Part shown: one piece after another, positions 36,101-45,551 of the stretch
Position numbering within the stretch: the first letter of the stretch is position 1
How the letters are laid out: every line of letters begins with the position of its first letter
Assembly: GCF_010725055.1 (NCBI RefSeq)
Contig: NZ_BJKB01000004.1
Location: 233,087 to 297,086 of the forward strand
DNA from: Gelidibacter japonicus
GTDB taxonomy: Bacteria > Bacteroidota > Bacteroidia > Flavobacteriales > Flavobacteriaceae
Direction: 5' to 3'
Length of the DNA: 64,000 nucleotides
Made by a program: the position numbers and the translations under genes
Notes under the pieces: generated by a model
What the model saw: the letters and a program-made list of their open reading frames with translations, nothing else
The model's database searches: none
What the model was told of the DNA's origin: nothing

Positions 36101-36579
36101 CCATAGCTCAATATAAAGATCTAAAAGATGGCGAAAAATTATCAAGTCCTTCCTACCAACCCATAGAAGGCGGAATGGAACTTTCGGTGGAAGGAGAGCA
36201 ATTGGCCACCGGGAAGTCTGTGAAACGCCATATACGCTACGAACTTATCACTATAGATACCAATTACAAAAGAGGATTCAACATGTTTTTTAATTTCATT
36301 ACTTCAATATTCAACATTTTCCTCAGAGGAAATGCTGTGGCAAGAGCTGAAATATCAAATGCGAACCTCAAGAAAGTCCAACCTTTTGATATCAAGATCA
36401 AAGTTCAAGAACCTGGTTTTTCAGTGGCAAGTATGGTCGACAATTCCCAGTTTGGAAATAAAACTTTCAAAAGCCAAGCACAGGCCATGGAATTTGCAAA
36501 CCATCAAATATCCGCCAATCCGGCATTGCAAGGTGCATTGCATGTTATTCCCAATCACGAAATAAATACAGCGGCATGA
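33175..36579 (+). CDS. Large beta-rich protein with DUF6603-like domain
   Basis: This 1134-aa protein has an N-terminal helical part (1-190) and a very long alternating hydrophobic/glycine region (250-900) that looks like stacked amphipathic beta strands. The segment from about 575 on matches my memory of DUF6603: GVGGLLGLNRTMRLDALAEG, then GPMAKLGWGTPTLISISLGI, FASMYDSRVLFITLEGEMGL and GGFHPAFNPPPLPFPNPVRI. No signal peptide and no catalytic motif were found. Its C-terminal ~230 residues are charged and globular. It begins six bases after the protease and overlaps the next gene by four (ATGA). The function of DUF6603 is unknown; the repetitive strands suggest a structural or shell-like role. 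Confidence 0.72.
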   Translation: MSEVSIIQWAVSFAKIIGEGSSIFEDFSVDQLGLQLPDVIVTNPAVQTSVTNVKISSEDLQTATTSLETAVLTGNEADLILAFLAYGTALGRFFSDLKGLSDSLNNAITAGTIANPTERTIAKELAEALLKKLTDYFIISGIENTLPTLMLVLKVFGLAEWKSIQEDSANSLSRTFVKKELHLERLKDFFKDPQKHFEDAIGWGSNGFDPSDFFELYRQFLDEEDYILIGDDSGDPFLQKGILKISRDSSQNPPGLKIELIVDLNNEQDLRTDLGGDWGIGLATDIKISGAAGLTVAPPFNISLEPVSGEISGEFRAFLDRNPDARPFDIIGGNGLITLAANNVSAGVGLFADWNPVTSTATANPLLFTEIEGGVIKIGTQGSDSFIADILSSVSLEGNFDLGLEWSALEGLKIKASGGIEIMLPMHVDLGVLEFINLFIGLTIDDDSSFKLETSTGIQSNLGVLSATVERMGAETKFTFSDDAEYGLFDVSVGFKPPSGVGLSIDAGVVKGGGYLFFDFDKGEYAGALELTFSEIVSLKAIGLITTKMPDGSDGFSMIIIITAEFGTGIQLGFGFTLLGVGGLLGLNRTMRLDALAEGVRTGATESIMFPTNVVENAPKIISDLRNFFPVEEGKFLIGPMAKLGWGTPTLISISLGIIIEIPGNIAILGILKIALPTEEAALIVLQVNFIGAIEFDKDRLWFFASMYDSRVLFITLEGEMGLLVGWGSDSNFVSAVGGFHPAFNPPPLPFPNPVRISLNILNESWGRIRVMAYFAVTSNTAQFGARAELYFGFSALNVEGHIGFDALFQFSPFYMIISLSASLSVKVFGIGLFSVKVKMSLEGPSPWHANGTGSISLLFFDIDVDFDFTWGEEKDTELPPISVMPILVAEYEKQENWKALVPANNTLFVTLREIDDVAELVLHPVGSLEVTQRAVPLELKLDKVGTQKPDDANHFTLTTADNELAKIKDIDEKFAIAQYKDLKDGEKLSSPSYQPIEGGMELSVEGEQLATGKSVKRHIRYELITIDTNYKRGFNMFFNFITSIFNIFLRGNAVARAEISNANLKKVQPFDIKIKVQEPGFSVASMVDNSQFGNKTFKSQAQAMEFANHQISANPALQGALHVIPNHEINTAA

Positions 36580-39500
36580 GCGATTCTATAGCAACATATA
36601 CGTTTTTACCCTGGCTTCGGCAAGGGGTCTCCAACAAGATAGACCCGGCCAATGTAACGGCATCGCGCGCAACGGTACAAGTAAAATTGAAACTTACCGG
36701 GAAGGCCTTGCAAGGTGCAGATCTTGAGCATGAGATTGTCCGTAATGTCGAATTATACGGTCCAGGAGATATAATTGGGATCGATAAAAAAGCGATTGTT
36801 AGAAATGAACCGCGAAATTGGATCACCAATTTTGAATCCAATTATATGCCCTATGTCGAGTTTTATGATGAGGATTTTCCTTGGCGGTATAGTCCGTCCG
36901 TAGTTCAGGAGCATGATAGGCTAACCCCATGGATGGCCCTTGTGGTGCTCAAAGAAGATGAATTTAAGGATGGCAAGAATATGATGAACCGCCCTTTGAA
37001 TTTTATTGAAGCTTCTGATGTTGCCGCAACGTTTCCTCCCTCAAACCAACTTTGGGCATGGGCTCATGTGCACGCCAATGAATCTTTAATTGATGGTGAA
37101 GACCATATTGTAGCCGATTCAAAATCTGAAATAGATGGTGTCATCTCAGAATTAAAAAAATTACTAAACAAAAATCCGGATTTGGCATATTCCAGAATCG
37201 TCTGCCCCCGAAAGCTGGAACCCAATACTGCATACCATGCTTTTTTGGTACCTTCATTTGAAAGTGGCCGTTTGGCAGGACTTGGTTTGGATCCGCAACA
37301 AACCCCCAATGTCGAAGCTATCGCTTGGGAAGACTATGGAGGAAAGGTGGATGCCACCTTATTTCCGTATTATTACAGATGGTATTTTAGAACGGGATCT
37401 GTAGGCGATTTTGAATATCTGGTGAGGCTTTTGGAGCCTAAACCTGTGGATAGCCGCGTGGGAAGACGTCCTATGGATGTTCAGAAACCGGGCGTAAATG
37501 TCAGTGGGATAGACAATCCGGAACTGGAAGGTGTTCTAAAATTGGGAGGTGCCTTAAAAATTCCTTTTGATATCTTAGGTGATGCTGATAAAGCCGAGGT
37601 TACCAAATATGAAGAGTGGGATCAGCCCTATCCGCATAAATTCCAAGAGGATCTCGCAAGTTTTATCAACCTACCCGACGATTATGATGCTAAATCCGCT
37701 GCAGAGGCGAACAAAGATGCCGATTTGGGATTGGATCCGGACACTAACGACGATGATAAGGATCCATTGATCACAGCACCGCTTTATGGGCGTTGGCACG
37801 CCTTGGTTCAGCGCCTGTTAAAAGAACGGGATGGCAGTGACATAGCTACCAATGAAAATTGGGTCCACGAACTCAACTTAGATCCAAGATATCGTGTAGC
37901 AGCTGGTTTTGGTACTTATGTCATTCAGCAGAACCAAGAGAACTATATGACCGCAGCCTGGAAACAGTTGGGTGATGTTCTTGAAGCGAATAGAAAAATC
38001 AGGTTGGCACAACTAGCCAAAGAAACCTCTTGGATTTGGTATGATAAGCATTTGCGACCTATGGTAACCGCCAATCCGGAAAAGGCATTCTTTATGACCC
38101 GACCGGTTCAAAATAGAGTGATTGCAAAAGGGATTACCGTACATCACACGATAAAACAGAGCAAAGTGCCATTGGTAGTCACTTCTACCGCCATGCGCCG
38201 TGTGATGCGCCCAGGAAGCAGGTTGATGAAGCTACTTCCTTTTGATGCTACCATAAAACCGTTTAATATTGTAGATAGGATCAATAAAGGCGAGGTCTTT
38301 CCCGCGCCTCCTAAATCGGCGCCACCGGAACTTCCAACCATAGAAGATGTCGCTGAAGATGCCAGACCAAATAACATTCCACCATTTGCTGAGAAATGGA
38401 TCAATAAATACCCTTGGTTAAAATGGGTATTCCTTATTATGGCGTTATTGATTCTATTGCTGCTTTTTCTGTTTTCACCTAGCGGAATGATCATGTCCAT
38501 TGGCAGTTTGGCGGTATTGGTATGTGCCTATCTCTATTATCAATTCAATAAATGGGAAAAAGAACTCAATAATGCCGAGTCCTTAAAAGAAGAACATATA
38601 AAACCGGAAGCGGTAGATGATTTACCAAATAGCCCAGACTTCCAAATAACACCGATGGACTCAGGGTTTACTCCAACATTTGGAGGATCGGATAGCGTAG
38701 AAGCAGTGAAATTTAAAACCGCTCTACGAGATTCGTTCATGCTTTTGGACGTCAGTAGGACGATAGCCGAAGTGGCGCCTAAACCTGCTTTGGACTTACC
38801 GATGTTGGTCAATACCACATTTACCGTCATCAATCCGGAATTGACCATCCCTAAACTGATCTATAGTGCCGTGTTCATTCCGCCGCGGATCCGGGCACAG
38901 ATGGTAGAGCAGTTTGTTGAGGCATTGGCCTATCCAGAGTTTGACATCCCTATGTACGAACCTTTAAAGAATATTTCGGCCGAATTGTTTCTGCCCAATA
39001 TTAATTTTATTTCCCAAAACAGTATTTCGCTTTTGGAGACCAATCAAAAATTTATAGAAGCCTACATGGTAGGTCTAAATCATGAGTTTGCAAGAGAGTT
39101 GCTTTGGCGTGAATATTTTACCGACCAACGCGGAAGTTATTTCCGTCAATTTTGGGATGTTTCAGGGTTTATGCCTGAGGATAACGGCCTGACCGAAGAA
39201 GAGCTCAAAGAAAAAATGCGTGATATTCCACCCTTGCACCGATGGTCAAAATTTTCTGAATTGGGAGACCATGATCACAGGGAGCAAGGTGGTGATAAAG
39301 AAGAAGAATTGGTATTGGTGATTCGTGGTGAATTACTGAAAAAATACCCCAATGCAGTTATCTATGCCCACAAGGCGGCATGGCAAATGAAGGATGGCGA
39401 AATAGATTCAAGAAAAGAAAGAGTATTGGTAGAACTCCAGCCTGGTCAATTGGATAATCCGCCAAAGGATATTGTAAAAACACCTTTATATGAAGCCAAG

Positions 39501-39923
39501 GTAGATCCTGACATTACCTTTTTTGGTTTCGATTTGAAAGCCGAAGAAGCGCAAGGAGGTACTGGCGATGATCCAGGTGATGAAGATAAGGCAGGTTGGT
39601 TTTTTGTGATTAAAGAGCGGCCTGGAGAACCGCGCTTCGGATTGGATATTGAGCCTGCCGATGACGACCCCATTGACGTATGGAATGATCTTTCTTGGGA
39701 GCGTGTACAGCCTTCGGGCAATTTCCTTGAAATTACTGAAGAGACCCAAACCATTGTCATTGGAGATTTTGACCCAGCTAATGAAGAAGAAAAAGAGGAG
39801 CAAAACCCAGAGGACAAGAATATTACTTGGAGTAAGGATATGAATGCGGCAGAACTGGCCTATATCCTTTACCAAGTGCCCGTAATGGTGGCAGTGCATG
39901 CCTCTGAAATGCTACCAAAATAA
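36576..39923 (+). CDS. Large uncharacterised protein with central membrane hairpin
   Basis: I do not recognise a named family for this 1115-aa protein. The N-terminal half (1-600) is rich in W, Y and P (FLPWLRQGVSNKI, WRYSPSVVQEHDRLTPWMAL, APLYGRWHALVQRLL). Two adjacent hydrophobic helices lie at about 612-655 (KWVFLIMALLILLLLFLFSP and GMIMSIGSLAVLVCAYLYYQ) and split it from a second globular half that ends in acidic loops (EEEKEEQNPEDKN). Without a signal peptide, the hairpin would anchor it in the inner membrane with both halves on the same side. It is the only clear membrane protein of the operon. It overlaps the previous gene by four bases. Confidence 0.7.
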   Translation: MSDSIATYTFLPWLRQGVSNKIDPANVTASRATVQVKLKLTGKALQGADLEHEIVRNVELYGPGDIIGIDKKAIVRNEPRNWITNFESNYMPYVEFYDEDFPWRYSPSVVQEHDRLTPWMALVVLKEDEFKDGKNMMNRPLNFIEASDVAATFPPSNQLWAWAHVHANESLIDGEDHIVADSKSEIDGVISELKKLLNKNPDLAYSRIVCPRKLEPNTAYHAFLVPSFESGRLAGLGLDPQQTPNVEAIAWEDYGGKVDATLFPYYYRWYFRTGSVGDFEYLVRLLEPKPVDSRVGRRPMDVQKPGVNVSGIDNPELEGVLKLGGALKIPFDILGDADKAEVTKYEEWDQPYPHKFQEDLASFINLPDDYDAKSAAEANKDADLGLDPDTNDDDKDPLITAPLYGRWHALVQRLLKERDGSDIATNENWVHELNLDPRYRVAAGFGTYVIQQNQENYMTAAWKQLGDVLEANRKIRLAQLAKETSWIWYDKHLRPMVTANPEKAFFMTRPVQNRVIAKGITVHHTIKQSKVPLVVTSTAMRRVMRPGSRLMKLLPFDATIKPFNIVDRINKGEVFPAPPKSAPPELPTIEDVAEDARPNNIPPFAEKWINKYPWLKWVFLIMALLILLLLFLFSPSGMIMSIGSLAVLVCAYLYYQFNKWEKELNNAESLKEEHIKPEAVDDLPNSPDFQITPMDSGFTPTFGGSDSVEAVKFKTALRDSFMLLDVSRTIAEVAPKPALDLPMLVNTTFTVINPELTIPKLIYSAVFIPPRIRAQMVEQFVEALAYPEFDIPMYEPLKNISAELFLPNINFISQNSISLLETNQKFIEAYMVGLNHEFARELLWREYFTDQRGSYFRQFWDVSGFMPEDNGLTEEELKEKMRDIPPLHRWSKFSELGDHDHREQGGDKEEELVLVIRGELLKKYPNAVIYAHKAAWQMKDGEIDSRKERVLVELQPGQLDNPPKDIVKTPLYEAKVDPDITFFGFDLKAEEAQGGTGDDPGDEDKAGWFFVIKERPGEPRFGLDIEPADDDPIDVWNDLSWERVQPSGNFLEITEETQTIVIGDFDPANEEEKEEQNPEDKNITWSKDMNAAELAYILYQVPVMVAVHASEMLPK

Positions 39924-39941
39924 CCAAATAAAGTTATCAAA

Positions 39942-42900
39942 ATGCCTGATTTTAGCGACATACGAGACCGTTTAAATGCCACACAAAAAACACGTGATGA
40001 GGCCAAACAGCAGCTATTTCTTAAAAAGGAAAAATTAAAAAAGATCCAAAGGGAAAAGCAAAGGTTCGAGCGGGTTTTTAACCCAGATCGTCCTGAAGAT
40101 GTCGAGACAAAGCAGCTGTTGGAACGCCGAGAGAAAATAGCTAAGGATGAAACCAGACAATGGCAAAATACTTGGGAGCAGCAGCGTTTAGTGGTAGATG
40201 ACATTTTTGCGCAATACCAACCATTTTCAGACCCGAGAGAATTCATAAACCGCCTTAGCGACGACTCTCCTTTTTTATTGATGCCTGTGCGAATCGAAAC
40301 CCGGTTTAAAAAAGTGGTCAATGATCAAAGGGAAGTCAATCAATTATGGTTACGTATTTATCCAGACGATTGTGCCATTGACTCTTTTGAAGCGATCCTT
40401 TCAGAAACTGAGGTGAAAAGTGCCCAAAAATATTGGCATGGCATCTGGCAAGCTGGAGGCAGGGAAGCTATGGAGCGTGCTGCTTGGAGAGCACTCGTAG
40501 CAACTTATGGCTCGGGTCGTGCTCGGTATATCATAGAACAATACCTTCCTGTCAATACCGGGGATCAGCCAAATAATGTCGATGAGAAAGATTTTTTCTT
40601 GAGTATCGCCGTGACGGAAATACCATCTGCCACCGAGTTATCCATCCTTAAGAGCTTTTGGACGGCATATTGGAGCGCTCATACCAATAGTGATAAAAAG
40701 GAACAGGCTTATCAAGATTTGGTGGATGCAGTTGGCGAAGACAAGGCCAAAGATATTTTAGAAAATCAAAAACCCATCAATTTCGAGGATACGACCCGTA
40801 TTGCTGAAGAAGGCCTAAATGTTTCGGTCATCTTTATACAGTTTAAGAAGGATGAAGATGTTGAAACCAAACAGCAGTCGTGGTCGCAAGCACCAAAAAC
40901 CTATGTGATGCCAGATCGCTTTGTGGTCACGGGATATCAAGGCGGAAGCCATACCAATAATGACAGCGATATTGCTTTTCAGGTGATTGGTAATCAAATA
41001 CCAAACCCACTAATTATGGGGCCAGACCCGTCTTTGGAGGAGGATGAGCAAATTCAGCAGGAAGATGGGAACCTAAAAGTAAATGATGATTTAAAATGGA
41101 TGACCGATTTTGATGACGCCATCTCCAAAGGTCTTGGTTTCAAAATCAATTTAAATGACACCTTGGCCAGCAGAGGTTTCAACCGTATTGTCGCATTAGG
41201 ACTAAAACTAAGTGCCGACAAAACCAAGGGCTCTGAATTATTGCAAACACTGTTCAAAAATCACGAACAAAGTAAAAAGGGATTTTCTATTCTTCCACAG
41301 GGAACACCAACCAACAATACCGAGGAAGAAGGCTCCGGACATAATTTCTTGGATGATGCCGATGTCAGTTTTGACCATTTAAAACAGGAAGAGCAATTCA
41401 GTATAGAAAGCGATTGGCTCAAGAAGAAAGATGGACAATGGTTGGCAGAATGGCTGGGTGTTGACTATAGTACCTTCCAAAAAACTTACAACGCCGCACT
41501 CACAGACCAATGTGAAGCGAAGGCGATGAATATAGCCTTGTTTCCAGCGACCATAGGATATATGATGGAAACGATGATGCAGGATGTTTTTTCTGATGAC
41601 GACATGGAAAAAACCCGCTGGTATCTCAATCATTTTGTGAGCGGGAGAGGTCCAATTCCAGCCATTAAAATTGGGAATCAACCCTATGGCATACTTCCTA
41701 CAACCACGTTTTCAAACTTGGCCTGGTTAAATGAGAGAAGGATCATTCGCCCAGAAGGTGTGCCTTGGGATAAAGGAACAGATGGTTTTCTTCGGAAATT
41801 ATATTTCAATTTACGCAAAGTTGATGACGATTGGTCCGGCTTGATGAATGATGTCGCCTTTGTGGGAAAATCAGGTGATGCCCACCAACTTTTACTGGAT
41901 ATTGTTGGACTTAATCCTAATTCGGTTGAATATCACCAACGCTATGCAGAAAGTTTTGAAGCGTTCATCAATCGATTAAAATTATCGGGAGGATTTGCGG
42001 TGCTGATCGGTATTTTTATAGCAGGGGGCTATGTAAAAAGTGGCATGGATCTGCTTAAGGAATTTGGTTACAAAGGCGATGAGACCCCAGATATTCTTGA
42101 AAAATTATTTTTAAAAAGTGAAAACAAACTCAGTAAAGATCTTATTGATGACAGGAAATTATCTGAAACAGATCCGATAAGAAACTATACCACAGATGCA
42201 AAAAATTATATCGAATGGCTTATAGATGCCGCAAATACTTCACATGAAAGCTTAAGGAAACAACAAGGCTTCCTCGATAATAAAATCCCTTCGGCTTTAT
42301 TGTATCTTATGCTGAAGCACTCTCTTGATATGGGCTATATCAATATTAGCTTAGACCTAAATTTAAGGGCAAATACAATTTCTCCAACTGAATTTCGATC
42401 GGCTAAAATAGATCCCAAGTATCTGCATATACAACAAGGAGCGCAACAAACCGAAAGTCGCTGGAAATACTTATATCAAACCGATACGGTCATTACAGGA
42501 AGCCCAAATCTAACGCTTGGCGATTATATCCCTACAGTATTGAATACTGAACTGGCTACGGCTTATCTCAAAAAGCAACTCACAGCCCTGGAGCATCTTG
42601 TTGATACCCCTACGGCAAGACTGGAGCGGGCATTTACAGAACATATTGACCTTTGCACCTACCGCCTCGATGCCTGGAAAAATGGATTGATGAATTACCA
42701 ATTGGCGGCCATGCGTTTTAGGGAAGAAAACGATCCCAACAACGATTTTCAGCAGGGAACCTATCTTGGTGCTTATGGCTGGTTGGAAGATATCCGTCCA
42801 GAAAACAAAGTATTCGAAGATGTCAATCTGGAGGATCCAGAACTGAAAAAGCACTTTAATCAACCCGATGAACCTCAATTGCAGACGGATGTCACCAATG

Positions 42901-45551
42901 GCGGCTTTATTACTGCACCTTCCCTCAATCACGCGGTAACGGCAGCTATTTTGAGAAATGCCTATATGAGTGATGACCACCCTGAAACTTTTGAAATTAA
43001 TCTCTCTTCAGAACGCGTTCGTAAAGCCTTATCGCTAATTGAAGGTGTTAGGGCAGGCCAAAGTTTATCGGCATTGTTGGGGTATTATTTAGAACGGGAA
43101 TTGCACGATCAAAACGCCAGCCTTACACTTGTTGATTATCATATTCACAAACTGAGAAAAGCCTTTCCTTTTAGCTCAGATAAAATGAAAGACACCAAAA
43201 CTGATGATACAGATGCTATCGAAGCCATTGAGGCGAGCAATGTGGTAGATGGTTTGGCGCTTATCAATCATATTAAAGATACAGGTGCGTCCACTTATCC
43301 TTTTGACAAAGAAAACATACTTAAAAACACAGGCCCGGATGCCCCGTCACAAGCCATAAAAAATGCAATCAACGAACAGGTCCAGAATATTATGAACTTA
43401 AATGATGCCATTGCCGATGTGGCGATGGCTGAAAGTGTGCACCAAGTTGTTTTGGGTAATTACGATAGGGCAGCAGCTACGATGGATACTTATAGCAAAG
43501 GTAATTTTCCACCCATCCCGGATGTGGTTCAGACCCCTCGAAGCGGGGTAAATATCACACACCGATTTGGACTTCAATTGAAGCCTGGGGTTGATCCTAC
43601 AGTTTCACCCAATTCCATGGCCATTACCCCGCGTTCCAAAGCCGAACCTGCATTGAATAGTTGGTTAAATTCGGTACTACCAAATGAAGATAATGTCGTT
43701 GCAGCGGTTAGATTTTTTAACCATACTACGGCTGCGGAACAAGAAGAGACGGTATCCCAAAAACATTTGGCCTTGCAGCCGCTTGATCTTTTGTATATGG
43801 TCAACACCGACAATGATCAGGCAATGACGGTTTTGGATGACCATATTGTAAAATATGTCCATGATACTTTCGCTCCCCGTCCCGATTCAGAAATTAAAAT
43901 TGAATATACAAAGCGGATTGGCGTGAAGATTAGCTTTTTTGAATTGGCGGCCCAAATGCATAGCCTTCGAAGTTTAATATTACAATCCCGTCCATTGGAA
44001 CCTATGGATGTGGCATTGCCCACAGAATCAAAGTCGGCCGAAAATGAATCCTTTTTCCTCGATGACACTAGAGTTTCCATAGCTAAACAGGACATAGAAA
44101 CAATTATTACGGACATCGGGACCTATCTTGGAACACTTTCACTTTTGGATGATCCTGTGGCCAATAGAAATCAGATTTTACTGAATATTGATACGTTTAT
44201 TAATGAAATCACAGATATTCTCCATCGACTGTCGCTATATGGGTTGCCGCAAAGCGGAATTGGATTTGCCTATGATAGACGGCGTGTGCTGTACAAAGCT
44301 ATTATTGAAAAGTTAGAGGTAGTGATCAACAAATGGGAGCAAAAGCTGGTTGATTTTGCCACCGCTTTGGCAGAGTACGATGCATTGGATCCGGCTACGG
44401 CCGATGATAAGCGATTTGAATTATTATACCGGGCGGAGCGTTTGGTGACCACCATTCCAGAATCCCCACAATCGCCAACCCCATTTGAATTTAGGGGTAA
44501 ACTGAATAATAAAGGTACAGCGCTGGATGCTAAGACGGATGCTTTTATCGACATCATAAATGCCAATCACCCTAAGCTGGCAAATTTGCTCACTGCAGTT
44601 TCCGCCGAACTGCCCATTGGTGATTTTGATGTTGATCCTTTCACTATAACCGATCAAGAAGATCAAGTACTTCTGTTTGCTGAGGAACTGAGAAATTATG
44701 CCCAATTAATAACCGCCGATTTAGCAAAAAGGATTTTAAAATCGCAAGAATTGGTAGATCAGGCCACCGCATTAACGGCCAGTAAAAAGAAAGTGGAGCT
44801 TCTTCAGCAAGCCGGGAAACAATTATTTGGAGAAGACTTTAAAATGGTGCCAGAATTTCAGCTGCCACAAAAACAAGCTGACGAATGGGAAAATTCATTT
44901 AATGATACCGGACAGTTATTGGATCACCTAAAGACTGTTGAACATGTAGATTTTCCTTTGGATGAATGGCGATATGGTGTGGCTCGGGTTCGGGAAAAAA
45001 TGCACCATTGGGAAAATATGGTGGCTTTGAAGGAGGCATTTACAGTGGATACCTTAGAAATTCATCCGGTACAGCTACCCTATGAAGCGAATGACCATTG
45101 GCTTGCCTTGAATTATCCTAAGGACCATCAGATATTAAATGACAAGATCCTGTACACGGCCCATTATGCGGTGCCTTATGATAAAACTCAAAATCAGTGT
45201 GGACTTTTATTGGATGAATGGACCGAAGTCATTCCTTCAAAAACCGAAGACGTGGGGGTAACCTTTCATTATGACCGACCAAACTCTGATCCACCACAAG
45301 TGATGTTATTGGCCATGACTCCCAAGTTTACAGGAGAATGGCAATGGAATGATTTAATGGATATTGTGAACGAAACCTTGGATCTTGCCAAAAAAAGAGC
45401 TTTGGAACCAGAGCAGATAGACAAGACCGCTTATGCACGATTTCTACCGGCAACCATTTCGGCGGTAACGGTGCATCCTATCACCGCATCGCTCAATTAT
45501 GCTTTCAATAATGTTGTATATAATTTTTTAGACCCAATTGATGATGAATAA
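39942..45551 (+). CDS. Giant uncharacterised protein (1869 aa) of the operon
   Basis: The N-terminus is a charged coiled coil (about 10-70, EAKQQLFLKKEKLKKIQREK). Then come LLMPVRIETRFKK and QLWLRIYPDDCAIDSFEAIL, a long alpha/beta body, and a helical C-terminal third. Motifs that look conserved include IKIGNQPYGILPT, GAYGWLEDIRPEN, GGFITAPSLNHAVTAAILRN and RVRKALSLIEGVRAGQSLSA. I recall similar unnamed giant proteins in actinobacteria and myxobacteria, but no function. No signal peptide, membrane helix or known enzyme motif was seen. It follows the 1115-aa gene by 18 bases and overlaps the next gene. At 5.6 kb it is the largest gene in the window. Confidence 0.75.
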   Translation: MPDFSDIRDRLNATQKTRDEAKQQLFLKKEKLKKIQREKQRFERVFNPDRPEDVETKQLLERREKIAKDETRQWQNTWEQQRLVVDDIFAQYQPFSDPREFINRLSDDSPFLLMPVRIETRFKKVVNDQREVNQLWLRIYPDDCAIDSFEAILSETEVKSAQKYWHGIWQAGGREAMERAAWRALVATYGSGRARYIIEQYLPVNTGDQPNNVDEKDFFLSIAVTEIPSATELSILKSFWTAYWSAHTNSDKKEQAYQDLVDAVGEDKAKDILENQKPINFEDTTRIAEEGLNVSVIFIQFKKDEDVETKQQSWSQAPKTYVMPDRFVVTGYQGGSHTNNDSDIAFQVIGNQIPNPLIMGPDPSLEEDEQIQQEDGNLKVNDDLKWMTDFDDAISKGLGFKINLNDTLASRGFNRIVALGLKLSADKTKGSELLQTLFKNHEQSKKGFSILPQGTPTNNTEEEGSGHNFLDDADVSFDHLKQEEQFSIESDWLKKKDGQWLAEWLGVDYSTFQKTYNAALTDQCEAKAMNIALFPATIGYMMETMMQDVFSDDDMEKTRWYLNHFVSGRGPIPAIKIGNQPYGILPTTTFSNLAWLNERRIIRPEGVPWDKGTDGFLRKLYFNLRKVDDDWSGLMNDVAFVGKSGDAHQLLLDIVGLNPNSVEYHQRYAESFEAFINRLKLSGGFAVLIGIFIAGGYVKSGMDLLKEFGYKGDETPDILEKLFLKSENKLSKDLIDDRKLSETDPIRNYTTDAKNYIEWLIDAANTSHESLRKQQGFLDNKIPSALLYLMLKHSLDMGYINISLDLNLRANTISPTEFRSAKIDPKYLHIQQGAQQTESRWKYLYQTDTVITGSPNLTLGDYIPTVLNTELATAYLKKQLTALEHLVDTPTARLERAFTEHIDLCTYRLDAWKNGLMNYQLAAMRFREENDPNNDFQQGTYLGAYGWLEDIRPENKVFEDVNLEDPELKKHFNQPDEPQLQTDVTNGGFITAPSLNHAVTAAILRNAYMSDDHPETFEINLSSERVRKALSLIEGVRAGQSLSALLGYYLERELHDQNASLTLVDYHIHKLRKAFPFSSDKMKDTKTDDTDAIEAIEASNVVDGLALINHIKDTGASTYPFDKENILKNTGPDAPSQAIKNAINEQVQNIMNLNDAIADVAMAESVHQVVLGNYDRAAATMDTYSKGNFPPIPDVVQTPRSGVNITHRFGLQLKPGVDPTVSPNSMAITPRSKAEPALNSWLNSVLPNEDNVVAAVRFFNHTTAAEQEETVSQKHLALQPLDLLYMVNTDNDQAMTVLDDHIVKYVHDTFAPRPDSEIKIEYTKRIGVKISFFELAAQMHSLRSLILQSRPLEPMDVALPTESKSAENESFFLDDTRVSIAKQDIETIITDIGTYLGTLSLLDDPVANRNQILLNIDTFINEITDILHRLSLYGLPQSGIGFAYDRRRVLYKAIIEKLEVVINKWEQKLVDFATALAEYDALDPATADDKRFELLYRAERLVTTIPESPQSPTPFEFRGKLNNKGTALDAKTDAFIDIINANHPKLANLLTAVSAELPIGDFDVDPFTITDQEDQVLLFAEELRNYAQLITADLAKRILKSQELVDQATALTASKKKVELLQQAGKQLFGEDFKMVPEFQLPQKQADEWENSFNDTGQLLDHLKTVEHVDFPLDEWRYGVARVREKMHHWENMVALKEAFTVDTLEIHPVQLPYEANDHWLALNYPKDHQILNDKILYTAHYAVPYDKTQNQCGLLLDEWTEVIPSKTEDVGVTFHYDRPNSDPPQVMLLAMTPKFTGEWQWNDLMDIVNETLDLAKKRALEPEQIDKTAYARFLPATISAVTVHPITASLNYAFNNVVYNFLDPIDDE

